From assembly GCA_017540825.1 (NCBI GenBank), contig JAFYAH010000050.1, forward strand, positions 1 through 34,628: a stretch of 34,628 bases of DNA, read 5' to 3'. The position numbers were made by a program, and so were the translations under genes. Position 1 is the stretch's first letter. Every line of letters begins with the position of its first letter. The stretch comes from Candidatus Methanomethylophilaceae archaeon. Lineage in GTDB: Archaea > Thermoplasmatota > Thermoplasmata > Methanomassiliicoccales > Methanomethylophilaceae. This document shows, piece after piece, positions 7,562 to 15,287 of this stretch. Below the pieces are notes generated by a model. That model did not search any database, was not told the DNA's origin, and worked only from the letters and a program-made list of their open reading frames with translations.

Positions 7562-8492
7562 GTGGCGTGCTGATGCTCGCCAGGAGGAACGCCCTCTGCT
7601 TCTTCAGGGACAGGGCGTCGGTCCTGTTCTCCCTGATGGCGGTCCTGGTGGTCCTGATGCTGTACCTTCTCTTCCTCAGGAGCCTCCTCGTGGACAGCGT
7701 CGTCAGCGGAGGGCTAGAGCTCGCGTCGGAGAGCCAGGCCTTCAGCCTCGTGGACTCGTGGGTGATGGCCGGGATCCTGGGCATAGTGTCGGTGACGTCG
7801 TCGGCCGGGTCGCTGCAGTGCATGGTCGAGGACAAGGCGTCCGGGAGGGACCTGGACTTCAGGGTCTCCCCGATGAAGCCTCACCAGCTGGCCGCAGGCT
7901 ACGTCCTGAGCACGTTCGTCGTCGGGCTGCTGATGAGCGCGGTCGCCCTGGCCGTCGCCGTGGCGTTCCTGGCGGCGTCGGGGTGCGCTCTGGAGGCTTC
8001 GTCCGTCGCCGTGTGCGCCGCCCTCCTCGTCCCGTCCGCGCTCTCCGGCACCATCATAGTGTTCGCCCTGGTCTCGCTCCTGAAAAGCCAAGGGGCGTTC
8101 TCGGGGTTCTTCAGCGTCCTCAGCATCATGATCGGCTTCCTCACCGGGATCTACATGCCCATGGGGAGCCTTCCCGGAGCGATGCAGGCCGTGGGCACCC
8201 TCCTGCCTGCGACGCATATGGCCGCGCTTTTCCGCCAGAGCCTCTGCTCAGGGCCGATGGGCGAGGTCTTCGGTCCGTACGACGCGAGCGGGTTCAGGAA
8301 GGAGATGGGCTTCGACCTGAGCCTCGGAGGCTTCGAGTTCTCCCCGGAGGCCTCGATGGCGTACGTCGCGGCGGTGACAGCCATCTTCTTCACGGTCGCC
8401 GTGGCGGGGATGAGGAGGAGGCGAGACCCGCTCCACAGGCCCGGGATAACGCCGTCTCCGGGGAGGAAAGGACGCCGGAAACAGCGTTCTGA
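7558..8492 (+). CDS. ABC-2 type exporter permease (DrrB-like), no own stop
   Basis: Membrane partner of the preceding ATPase, starting at the ATGA overlap with a good upstream purine-rich site. About 285 residues are permease-like: an N-terminal cytoplasmic helix (LARRNALCFFRDRASV), a first helix (LMAVLVVLMLYLLFL), an extracellular segment, a cluster of helices including LLMSAVALAVAVAFLAASG and FFSVLSIMIGFLTGIYMPMG, and a last helix (MAYVAAVTAIFFTVAVAG) followed by MRRRRD. The frame then has no stop; it stays open to 10302, antisense-like in composition and out of frame inside the antiporter. The other two frames stop at 8408-8410 and 8490-8492. The end given here is my estimate, so a lost stop or a one-base indel near the C-terminus is likely. 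Confidence 0.8.
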
Positions 8493-8517
8493 AAATGCCC
8501 AAGCAACTGTTTTAACC

Positions 8518-8527
8518 GATAAAAACG
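8518..8527 (+). promoter_or_regulatory. TATA-like box for the antiporter
   Basis: GATAAAAACG lies about 27 nt before the TTG start at 8549 and suggests a short or absent leader. It sits in what would be the run-on tail of the permease frame. Confidence 0.4.
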
Positions 8528-8548
8528 ATATGGGACTCGGGATAGGGA

Positions 8549-10399
8549 TTGGACGAAGCGCTCTTGCTCACAAGCATTTCACTGTTCACGCTGCTGGCTG
8601 GAGTGTGCTCCATAGTCTTCAACAAGGCCAAGCTCCCTCCCCTCATAGGGTATCTCGTGGCGGGCATAGTCATCGCCAACTTCCTCACGGTCAGCGAGAC
8701 TGGGCTGACGGCCATCGAGATTCTTTCGGACTTTGGTCTGGTGCTGCTGATGTTCTGCATCGGGCTGGAGGTCAATATCAAGAAGCTCAAGGTCGAAGGG
8801 CCGTTCGCCATAACGGTCGCGGTGGTGGAGATACCGCTGATGGTCATCGGAGGCATAGTGGCCGGGATGCTGCTCGGATACAGCCCCGTCCAGTCGATAG
8901 CCCTGGGGGTCATCATCTCCGGCTGCAGCACAGCGGCGGTCACTGCGGTGCTGAAGACGCACAACAAGCTCACCAAAGAGCAGGGCGACATGCTGATCCT
9001 GGTCATCATAATGGAGGACATAGCGCAGGTCCTGATGCTGTCCATGCTGACCCCGGTATTCGCAGGGTCCACCATGGAGATCAGCAACCTCGTGGTCCTC
9101 ATCGTGTCGATCGCGGTCTTCCTCATCCTCAGCATCTTCATAGGGCTGAAGGTCGTCAACAGGGTGGTCAACTGGGTCTCCGACAACGTCACGCCCGAGA
9201 TCGTGATAGTGTTCTGCGTGGGGCTGGCTTTCGGCATGGCCTGGGTCGCGAACGTGATCGGGCTGTCCATGGCGATAGGCGCGTTCATCATGGGGATGCT
9301 GATGTCCGGATGCAGGAAGGTCAGGGAGATCGAGGAGGCCGTGGAGCCCATGAAGAGCCTGTTCATGGCCATGTTCTTCATATCCATCGGGATGGAGGTC
9401 CACCTCAGCACCCTGTCCGGGAACATCCCTACGATGCTGATATTCTACGTCCTGTTCGTAGGGCTGAAGACCTTCGCCGTGTCCTTCGGGAACTGGATCG
9501 GACAAGGGTCAGGGCGCGTCGGGTTCATATCCGCCATAGGGATGACCGCGATGGGAGAGTTCGCGTTCATCATATCGAAGGTTGCCTTCGACTACCACGT
9601 CCTGGACGAAGGGTTCTACACGTCGATCATCGGGGCGGCCCTCCTCTCCATGGTGTCCCTCCCGATACTGTCCAGGGTCTCGGACGTGTTCTGGGACTGG
9701 GGCTCCGCGAAGTGCCCGAAGGCTTTCAAGAACCTGGCAGGCAGCGCAAACAGCCTCAGGGACGGCCTTTACGCCAGCTTCAGGACCACGACCAAGAAGT
9801 CCAAGAAGACCATCCGCAAGGGCCTGACCTTCACTTACATAGACCTGATGCTGATACTGGTCATCGAGGTCGTGTTCTACGCGGGAGTGCCCATCCTCGG
9901 CCCCGTGCTGGCGGACATGTTCGGCGGAGACCTTCGCCTGTGGTACTTCGGCCTGGTGATGCTGAACTTCGTGGTGCTCATTCCCCCGACCAGCTATCTC
10001 GTCAAGAACGTCAGGGAGATCGAGAACCTGATAGTCAAGAACTCCCGCAGGCTCCTGGACATGGACGGGGAGAAGGACTTCAACCGCAAGGAGGACAAGT
10101 ACAGGAAGTACCTCGAGATAACCACGCTCCTTATCGTGACCCTGATAGACCTCATCCTGATAGCCATAGTGCCCAACCCCCTGGGCCTGGCCGAGCACCT
10201 CTACGTCATAGGCGCTGCCATAGTCATAGTCGCGGTGCTGTACTACTACGCGACCAAGGACAGGGGCAGGCCCGACGAGGAGGGCTCCGAGGACGATTCT
10301 GAAGACGCGGCCCTGCCTCCGGGGTACGAGGAGGATGCGTTGAGGGACGTGGGCGAGGAGCCCCTGGCCAGAGGCTCCCTCAAGCGACGACGTCGATAG
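8549..10399 (+). CDS. CPA2-family cation:proton antiporter (Kef/Nap-type)
   Basis: 616 residues, TTG start. Residues ~1-385 form the Na+/H+ exchanger domain of CPA2 transporters, with about 12 helices: the amphipathic start (LPPLIGYLVAGIVIANFL), the GLVLLMFCIGLEVN motif, the MLILVIIMEDIAQVLML helix with the conserved acidic pair, and IGLSMAIGAFIMGMLMSG. There is no TrkA-N domain. Instead, after a basic linker (TTTKKSKKTIRKG), four further helices follow (e.g. YIDLMLILVIEVVFYAGVPI, ITTLLIVTLIDLILIAIV), with a conserved-looking cytoplasmic loop, ending in a very acidic tail and four arginines. The role is probably Na+ or K+ against H+ at the membrane. It ends in TAG; reading through would add 12 codons to the next TGA. 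The last 154 nt overlap the convergent PHP gene. Confidence 0.9.
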   Translation: MDEALLLTSISLFTLLAGVCSIVFNKAKLPPLIGYLVAGIVIANFLTVSETGLTAIEILSDFGLVLLMFCIGLEVNIKKLKVEGPFAITVAVVEIPLMVIGGIVAGMLLGYSPVQSIALGVIISGCSTAAVTAVLKTHNKLTKEQGDMLILVIIMEDIAQVLMLSMLTPVFAGSTMEISNLVVLIVSIAVFLILSIFIGLKVVNRVVNWVSDNVTPEIVIVFCVGLAFGMAWVANVIGLSMAIGAFIMGMLMSGCRKVREIEEAVEPMKSLFMAMFFISIGMEVHLSTLSGNIPTMLIFYVLFVGLKTFAVSFGNWIGQGSGRVGFISAIGMTAMGEFAFIISKVAFDYHVLDEGFYTSIIGAALLSMVSLPILSRVSDVFWDWGSAKCPKAFKNLAGSANSLRDGLYASFRTTTKKSKKTIRKGLTFTYIDLMLILVIEVVFYAGVPILGPVLADMFGGDLRLWYFGLVMLNFVVLIPPTSYLVKNVREIENLIVKNSRRLLDMDGEKDFNRKEDKYRKYLEITTLLIVTLIDLILIAIVPNPLGLAEHLYVIGAAIVIVAVLYYYATKDRGRPDEEGSEDDSEDAALPPGYEEDALRDVGEEPLARGSLKRRRR

Positions 10400-11253
10400 A
10401 ACCGGCGGAAAGACCTTCTGAACGACCTGCACGCCTGACCGGTCTGCACGTACACCGTCGACGGGGCGTGCTCCATGAACCTCACGAACGAGGCGGAGCC
10501 CATCTGAACCTTCCGGGACGCGCTCTTCTCGGTGCCTAGGATGTCCACCTTGTGATCCTTGATGGAGTCCAGGAACCCGTCTACGTCCGAAGCGTCCGAT
10601 ACCGTGACCACGTTCCCGACCTCGGTCATCAGGTGCCCGTCCGTCCCTCCCGTGAAGCCTATCCCGTACCTCTTCGCGGCCTCGTGTGCGGACTGGTTGG
10701 ACCTGCGGGTCATGCCGCTGCAGATCACCTCGTACGCGTCGAGGCGCCTGGCGACCTCCGGATCGAGGTACCCCTTGCTTATGCACACCTCCACCCCTTT
10801 GTTGGACATGAGGTACCCCATGGGATGGGCCGCGGACACGACGCAGTTCTCCTTCTCCAGAAAGTCGAGTAGGGTCTCCGTCGGGCAGTCCTTCAGCGCC
10901 AGCCAGGGGCAGCGGTTGAGCCGGGGGCGGATGGACGCCTCCCAGAACGACTCCAGGTCCTTGTAGTCGTAGAAATAGACCAGGACATGGGGCCCGTCCG
11001 TGGTGCTGACCTCCATCCCCGGGATCACAGGGACCGAATACTCGTTCCCTTGGATCCTCTTGATCGAGGTGATGAGGTTGTGGTCGGTGATGGCCACGCC
11101 TGTGCGGCGAGCCTCGGCCAGCCTCATCAGCCTGTTGACGTCCGTGAAGGAATCGGAGCAGCTGGTGTGGAAATGCATGTCCGCGACCATCTTCCCCTGC
11201 TTCTCCAGGGACTTCAGGTCCGGCTTGCAGTGCCTGACTACCAATCGCGTCAC
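10246..11253 (-). CDS. PHP-domain metal-dependent phosphoesterase
   Basis: 335 codons from a GTG at 11253 that overlaps the deaminase stop (GTGA), so translation is coupled. It has the PHP signature: DMHFHTSCSDSFTD (HxH metal ligands), GVAITDHNLI, a later histidine in VVSAAHPMGYLMSNKG and a C-terminal GGTDGHL that supplies the last ligands. Such proteins hydrolyse phosphoesters of nucleotides or small metabolites using two or three metal ions. The conserved part ends at about 10395 (RRSFRRFYRR). The remaining ~50 codons are low-complexity and lie exactly antisense to the antiporter tail, ending at TAG. The natural stop appears lost. Coupling to the SAH/5'-deoxyadenosine deaminase suggests a shared role in nucleoside or SAM by-product salvage, which is inference. 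Confidence 0.85.
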   Translation of the reverse strand: MTRLVVRHCKPDLKSLEKQGKMVADMHFHTSCSDSFTDVNRLMRLAEARRTGVAITDHNLITSIKRIQGNEYSVPVIPGMEVSTTDGPHVLVYFYDYKDLESFWEASIRPRLNRCPWLALKDCPTETLLDFLEKENCVVSAAHPMGYLMSNKGVEVCISKGYLDPEVARRLDAYEVICSGMTRRSNQSAHEAAKRYGIGFTGGTDGHLMTEVGNVVTVSDASDVDGFLDSIKDHKVDILGTEKSASRKVQMGSASFVRFMEHAPSTVYVQTGQACRSFRRSFRRFYRRRRLREPLARGSSPTSLNASSSYPGGRAASSESSSEPSSSGLPLSLVA

Positions 11254-12539
11254 CTTATGCAGAGGGACCTCCAGGCGTCTTCAGCCTCGGAGAGGACCGA
11301 ATCGGCGTCGAGGGTGGCTATACTGCGGCCCTCCACGACCATGTCGCCTTGGCACAGCACGGTCTTCACGTTGTAGCTGCTGCCCGAGTAGACGATGTTG
11401 GCGATCATGTTCTCCGGAAGGAGGGGCCTCAGGTTGGGGGCCTTCCCGTCGAGGATGACGACGTCCGCGTACTTCCCGGGCTCGAGGGACCCTATGAGGT
11501 CCTGCATCCCGACCGCCTTGGCGCCGTTTATGGTGGCGAAGTCGAGAAGCTGCTGGGCGTCAGCGACCGTGGGGTCCCATCTGCTGGACTTCTGGAGAAG
11601 GCCCAGCGTCTTCATCTCGGCGAACATGTCGAGGGAGTTGTTGGTGGTGCTCCCGTCGGTGCCTATGGACACGTTCACCCCGTGCTGCAGGAACTCCGGG
11701 ACGGGGGCGACCCCTCCGGTGGCCAGCTTCATGTTGGAGACAGGGCAGGACGATATCGACATCCCCGCCTCGCCCATCGCCCTGACCTCCCTCAGAGTGA
11801 GCCAGGCAGAATGGGCGGCGACGCCTCTGGGGCCGAGGACGCCTATGTCCGCCAGCCACTCGCCGGGCCTCTTCCCGGTCTTCTTCTTGTGGTCGTTGAC
11901 CTCCCCCCTCGTCTCGGAGAGGTGGAAGTTCATGGGGGCCCCAGACTCGTCCGAGAACTCCTTGGCGCCGACGCAGGTCTCCTCGTCGCACACGTATACC
12001 CCTTGGAGCCCCACGCCCGGGACTATCTTCCTCTCGTCCTTGAACCGGGAGTGGAAGCTCTTGCAGTTCTGCAGGGGGTTCCCGACCTGCGTGGTCTTGT
12101 CCTGGTCAAGCACGCACCAGCAGAGGACCCCTCTGATGCCGGCCTCCTGCGTGGCCTTGGCTATGACGTCCTCGGAGTAGTAGAGGTCCATGAAGGTCGT
12201 GGTGCCTCCGAGCATCATCTCCATGCAGCCGAGCTTCGTCCCTGTGGCCAGGTCCTTGTCGGTCCTGTCCGAGTCGATCTTGAAGACCTTGTCCAGGAAG
12301 TCCGGGAAGGACAGGTCGTCGACCACGCCCTTCATCACCGACATGGCCACGTGGGTGTGGGTGTTCACCATCCCGGGCATGACGATGTCTCCCGAGGCGT
12401 CGATCTCCCTGTCGGCGGTGCCGTTGTATCTCGGCCCGACGGAGACGATCCTCTCGCCGTCTATCACCAGGTCTCCCCTGACTATCCTTCTCTGAGCATC
12501 CTGCGTGACTATCCATGCGTCGCGGATGGCTGTTATCAT
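11250..12539 (-). CDS. mtaD: MTA/SAH/5'-deoxyadenosine deaminase (amidohydrolase)
   Basis: 429 residues from the ATG at 12539. An upstream in-frame ATG at 12590 would add 17 unlikely residues. It is an amidohydrolase-fold deaminase converting the adenine of SAM by-products (methylthioadenosine, S-adenosylhomocysteine, 5'-deoxyadenosine) to hypoxanthine. Visible metal and substrate motifs are NTHTHVAMSVMKG (HxH), FHLSETRGEV, GVAAHSAWL and VSIGTDGSTTNNSLDM (catalytic aspartate). The C-terminal part is the small beta domain (LEPGKYADVVILD). In methanogens a homologue (DadD of Methanocaldococcus) prefers 5'-deoxyadenosine. Radical-SAM and methyltransferase-rich metabolism makes this a housekeeping function. 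It is followed by the coupled PHP gene and is divergent from the MBL-fold gene. Confidence 0.93.
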   Translation of the reverse strand: MITAIRDAWIVTQDAQRRIVRGDLVIDGERIVSVGPRYNGTADREIDASGDIVMPGMVNTHTHVAMSVMKGVVDDLSFPDFLDKVFKIDSDRTDKDLATGTKLGCMEMMLGGTTTFMDLYYSEDVIAKATQEAGIRGVLCWCVLDQDKTTQVGNPLQNCKSFHSRFKDERKIVPGVGLQGVYVCDEETCVGAKEFSDESGAPMNFHLSETRGEVNDHKKKTGKRPGEWLADIGVLGPRGVAAHSAWLTLREVRAMGEAGMSISSCPVSNMKLATGGVAPVPEFLQHGVNVSIGTDGSTTNNSLDMFAEMKTLGLLQKSSRWDPTVADAQQLLDFATINGAKAVGMQDLIGSLEPGKYADVVILDGKAPNLRPLLPENMIANIVYSGSSYNVKTVLCQGDMVVEGRSIATLDADSVLSEAEDAWRSLCIR

Positions 12540-12628
12540 GCGCGGGAGATACCATCCTGCAATCATAACGGTTTCTCTGAGAACGTGCATGCGGAAAAGC
12601 GAAATATCGCGCTGCCGATTCGTGCGGC
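12540..12628. promoter_or_regulatory. Divergent promoter region
   Basis: The region separates the minus-strand deaminase (start 12539) from the plus-strand MBL-fold gene (start 12629). CGAAATATCG at 12599-12608 lies about 25 nt before the plus start. On the minus strand, CGTTATGATT at about 12562-12571 lies about 25-30 nt before the minus start. Both would give leaderless transcripts. Confidence 0.45.
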
Positions 12629-13441
12629 ATGGCGTTCCGCATAACGTTCCTGGGCACCGGAGGCGGCAGGCATACGACGATGTTCCAGGTCCGCAGCACC
12701 GGCGGGATGCTGATAGAGCACGACGGGAGGTTCCTCCACGTCGACCCGGGGCCGGGGGCGCTCACCCAGATGCAGAGGATACACTACGACCCTGCGAACA
12801 CGGATTCGGTTATCATATCCCACTGCCACCCGGACCACTACTCCGATGCGGAATGCGTCATAGAGGGGATGACCCACGGCGGATGGAAGAGAAGGGGCAG
12901 CCTGTACGGGTCGCAGACCGTGATGGAAGGCTCCGAAGGCCTCGGCCCGTGCATCTCGGCCTACCACCGCAGGCTCCCGACCAGATGCGCGACGTTCAAG
13001 GCTGGGGACGTCCTGGACGTCGACGGGATGAGGGTCGACATCTGCAAGGCCCTCCACAGCGACCCCACCAACGTCGGGTTCGTGTTCCACACGGACCGCG
13101 GGAAGGTGTCGTACGTGAGCGACACGTCCTTCTCCGAGGATATCGCGAGGCAGTACATCGGGAGCAGGGTGCTCATCCTTCCCGTGACCACCCCTCGCGG
13201 GAACCGGATCGACTACCACACCTGCACCGACGACGCGGTTCTGTTCAACGAGATAGTGAGGCCGGAGCTCTGCGTCTTCGTCCATCTGGGCGTCGTGCTG
13301 ATAAGGGCGGGGCCCGAGAAGGAGGCGGCGTATGTCGAGGAGCAGACGGGAGTCCGCACCATCGCGGCCCGCGACAGGATGGTCCTCGACGTCGGCGACG
13401 AGCTGGAGGTCTCAGACGCCCCGTGCTACGACGACGGTTGG
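12629..13441 (+). CDS. Metallo-beta-lactamase-fold hydrolase, no own stop
   Basis: About 271 residues of conserved coding sequence. The N-terminus (MAFRITFLGTGGGRHTTM) and VIISHCHPDHYSDAE (HxHxDH) mark the MBL fold; later ligands are in DICKALHSDPTNVGF, VSYVSDTSFS (aspartate) and FVHLGVVLI (histidine). It resembles the archaeal RNase Z/PhnP-like hydrolases that cleave phosphodiesters or cyclic phosphates; the exact substrate is unknown. The family-like sequence ends near MVLDVGDELEV, but the frame continues without a stop to 14266, antisense to the next gene. The end given is an estimate. An adjacent frame stops at 13485. The start ATG follows an AT-rich box at normal spacing. Confidence 0.8.
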
Positions 13442-14296
13442 ATCCCTCCGTCCTCGGTGCGATCGTCGGCCGTCTATCCTCTTGACGAGGTCCTCGAACA
13501 TCTCCATCGTCTTCTCGTCGGAGCTCTGGTTGAACGCGTACATCTCCCCGTCCACCGAGAAGGCTATGCACGGCCTCACCTCCGAATAGGCGGCCAGCTC
13601 GTAGTCTCCGAACATGCTGTTCCTGTAGTGGCCGCTCGATATCGTGCCGGAATGGAAGCCCATTATGCGCTTGCCCTTGTCGAAGTCGTTGATGTACTGG
13701 CAGTCGTCGACGTCGTCGTAGGAGAACGTGTGGCTGAAGAAGGGGGCGCTTATCTTGAAGCTGTCCTCCCCGAGGGATACGTCCACGGAATCCGAAGTCC
13801 CGAGGCTCCCGCCGGCGATGTACATGAAAGGGACCACAGCCAGGACGAGGGACACGGCGACGACCGCGACGCGGGTCCCCTTGGACCACGAAGGCAGAGG
13901 CGACCCTTTCGAAATCCCCTTGAATATGGGGGCCACCATGAGGACTATGGAAGCGGCTATCAGGACCAGCCCCAGCACGACGTTGTACATGATCATGGCG
14001 CAGGCCCATACGAGCACTATGGACCCGATCGCTACCCACTTGCCCCAGCGGGACGCGATCTCCCTGGACTCCTTGTCGCTCTTCGACCTCCAGTCCACGC
14101 CCACGTTGAGGAACCTGTATCCGTTGCCGTGGAGCCACTGGCACAGGCCCATGCAGACGATCGGCACGCAGCAGAACAATATGATCGCTGTGAAGACGAT
14201 GAGGAACGGGCTCCATCCCAACGCCCATGCCGCCAGAGTGGCTGCTGCCGGCACCGCGACGGATAACACGGCGTAAGGCTTAGACGTAGGCTCCAT
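13412..14296 (-). CDS. DUF3784-like/PH-like domain membrane protein
   Basis: 294 codons. The N-terminal ~150 residues carry four hydrophobic helices (LSVAVPAAATLAAWALGW, LIVFTAIILFCCVPIVCMG, WVAIGSIVLVWACAMIMYN, VLGLVLIAASIVLMVAPIF). Between the second and third is a cytoplasmic loop (GNGYRFLNVGVDWRSKSDKE) like that of DUF3784 proteins. A further helix (VVAVSLVLAVVPFMYIAGG) leads to a C-terminal beta domain (VDVSLGEDSFKISAPFFS, SYDDVDDCQYI) that resembles bacterial PH-like domains and ends in EKTMEMFEDLVKRI. The last ~17 codons are basic and lie antisense to the end of the MBL-fold gene, so the natural end was probably near 13465. Function unknown, probably membrane-associated signalling or envelope biology. 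Confidence 0.7.
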   Translation of the reverse strand: MEPTSKPYAVLSVAVPAAATLAAWALGWSPFLIVFTAIILFCCVPIVCMGLCQWLHGNGYRFLNVGVDWRSKSDKESREIASRWGKWVAIGSIVLVWACAMIMYNVVLGLVLIAASIVLMVAPIFKGISKGSPLPSWSKGTRVAVVAVSLVLAVVPFMYIAGGSLGTSDSVDVSLGEDSFKISAPFFSHTFSYDDVDDCQYINDFDKGKRIMGFHSGTISSGHYRNSMFGDYELAAYSEVRPCIAFSVDGEMYAFNQSSDEKTMEMFEDLVKRIDGRRSHRGRRDPTVVVARGV

Positions 14297-14358
14297 GGAC
14301 GAGCATGGGCAACCGTCCGTTTAACGATATCGAACGGCCCAGGCCGTCGGTGTCCAGC

Positions 14359-15051
14359 CTGCCCGCCGCGAGCCTTCCTCATCCGCCTCAGCTCGTCTTT
14401 GACGGCGTCCGGGACGCGATAGGACTCCAAAGCCTTCTGGACCGTCCTGGAATAGGTCCAGGCGTCGAGAGAGCAGTCTCCCTTCAGGTAGCGCATGGTC
14501 CTGTCAGGGTATTTCGCCAGGCACGTCGCGAGGCACCATGCCACAGCCATCTTGAGGTAGTAGCCGTCGTTGCGAGCGCGGTCCATCTCCGCTATGACCC
14601 TGTCGACGTAGCCATCCTCGAGGAAATGGCCCATCATCATGACCGTGGCGAACCTCATCCGGAACTCGTCGTCGCTGTCCATGTACGACCGGACGAAGCC
14701 CCATAGCGCATCCTTCTCCTCCGGCTTCGGCTTCCATGTGGAGCAGAAGGAGTCGCAGACGGACCAGTTGTCTATCAGCGGCACGAAGTCCTCGTACAGG
14801 CGGAGCCTCTCTTCCAGAGGGACTTCCGCGTATGCGATGACCATCCCCCTCAGGATGTAGTCCTCGAAGAACTCCGGCCTCCATGAGTCGAGGTACTCCC
14901 TCCACCCGTCCTTGGCGATTCTCCTGGCGAGCCTCCTCATCTCGGGAAGCCTTGCGCCCAGGAAAGCATGGTCGCAAGGAGTCAGCTTCGCCTCGAACTC
15001 CGCATTGCCCTCGTCCCTCAGCAGAAGAAGCTCCGCTCTGGCGTCGATCAT
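14359..15051 (-). CDS. AlkD-type DNA alkylation repair glycosylase, no own stop
   Basis: About 231 conserved residues, ATG at 15051 behind a TATA box. It is a HEAT-repeat DNA glycosylase of the AlkD family, which removes alkylated purines (3-methyladenine, 7-methylguanine) without base flipping. Visible family features are LPEMRRLARRIAK, EFFEDYILRGMVIAYA, FVPLIDNWSVCDSF (with the conserved DNW-CD active-site motif), RFATVMMMGHFL and the NDGYYLKMAVAWCLATCLAKYP helix. Family members are about 220-235 residues, which puts the natural end near 14359. The frame nonetheless stays open to a TAG at 14032 and runs 265 nt into the next minus-strand gene. The run-on is arginine/serine-rich, a sign of an out-of-frame reading. 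Confidence 0.85.
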
Positions 15052-15081
15052 CTCGTTCCCGGAACTCCTATGTATTGTGCT

Positions 15082-15092
15082 CTTATATAAAG
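15082..15092 (-). promoter_or_regulatory. TATA box for the AlkD gene
   Basis: The minus strand reads CTTTATATAAG, about 35 nt upstream of the ATG at 15051. A GGAG-like site lies between the box and the start. Confidence 0.65.
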
Positions 15093-15185
15093 GACTGAAC
15101 TCCAGACGATACTTTTTTATCGAACATAACAAATGGATATCCAGAACTTTGACCGGCCCCTTTCGGGACCGTAAGAGGTTTGTTT

Positions 15186-15201
15186 CCTCCTTTAAAGGAG
15201 G
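15186..15201. other. Perfect 16-bp palindrome
   Basis: CCTCCTTTAAAGGAGG is a perfect palindrome in the intergenic stretch 15052-15287. It joins an anti-Shine-Dalgarno-like CCTCC to a Shine-Dalgarno-like GGAGG around TTTAAA. It could be an operator or a terminator stem, and no function is assignable. Confidence 0.5.
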
Positions 15202-15237
15202 CCTCTCAGCACTTCGACCAGAAGCCGAAGCGCGTCG

Positions 15238-15274
15238 AGGGCCAGGGACAACATTGCAGTGGAGTCCTGGCCCT
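15238..15274 (-). terminator. Stem-loop after the corrinoid-type operon
   Basis: AGGGCCAGGGAC and AGTCCTGGCCCT form a 12-bp arm pair (one imperfect position) with a 13-nt loop, just downstream of the stop of the last operon gene at 15288. No T-run follows on the minus strand, so it may protect a 3' end or mark processing instead of causing intrinsic termination. Confidence 0.45.
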
Positions 15275-15287
15275 CCTCCTTCCTCCG

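Noticed and set aside
7483-10302. A 939-codon plus-strand frame suggesting a permease fused to a long repetitive domain
   Set aside because: Only the first part is a permease. From about 8430 the sequence is the antiporter gene read out of frame and is rich in arginine, histidine and glycine.
12629-14266. A 545-codon frame suggesting an MBL-fold fusion protein
   Set aside because: The second half is antisense to the DUF3784-like membrane gene, whose helices and PH-like domain are far more protein-like.
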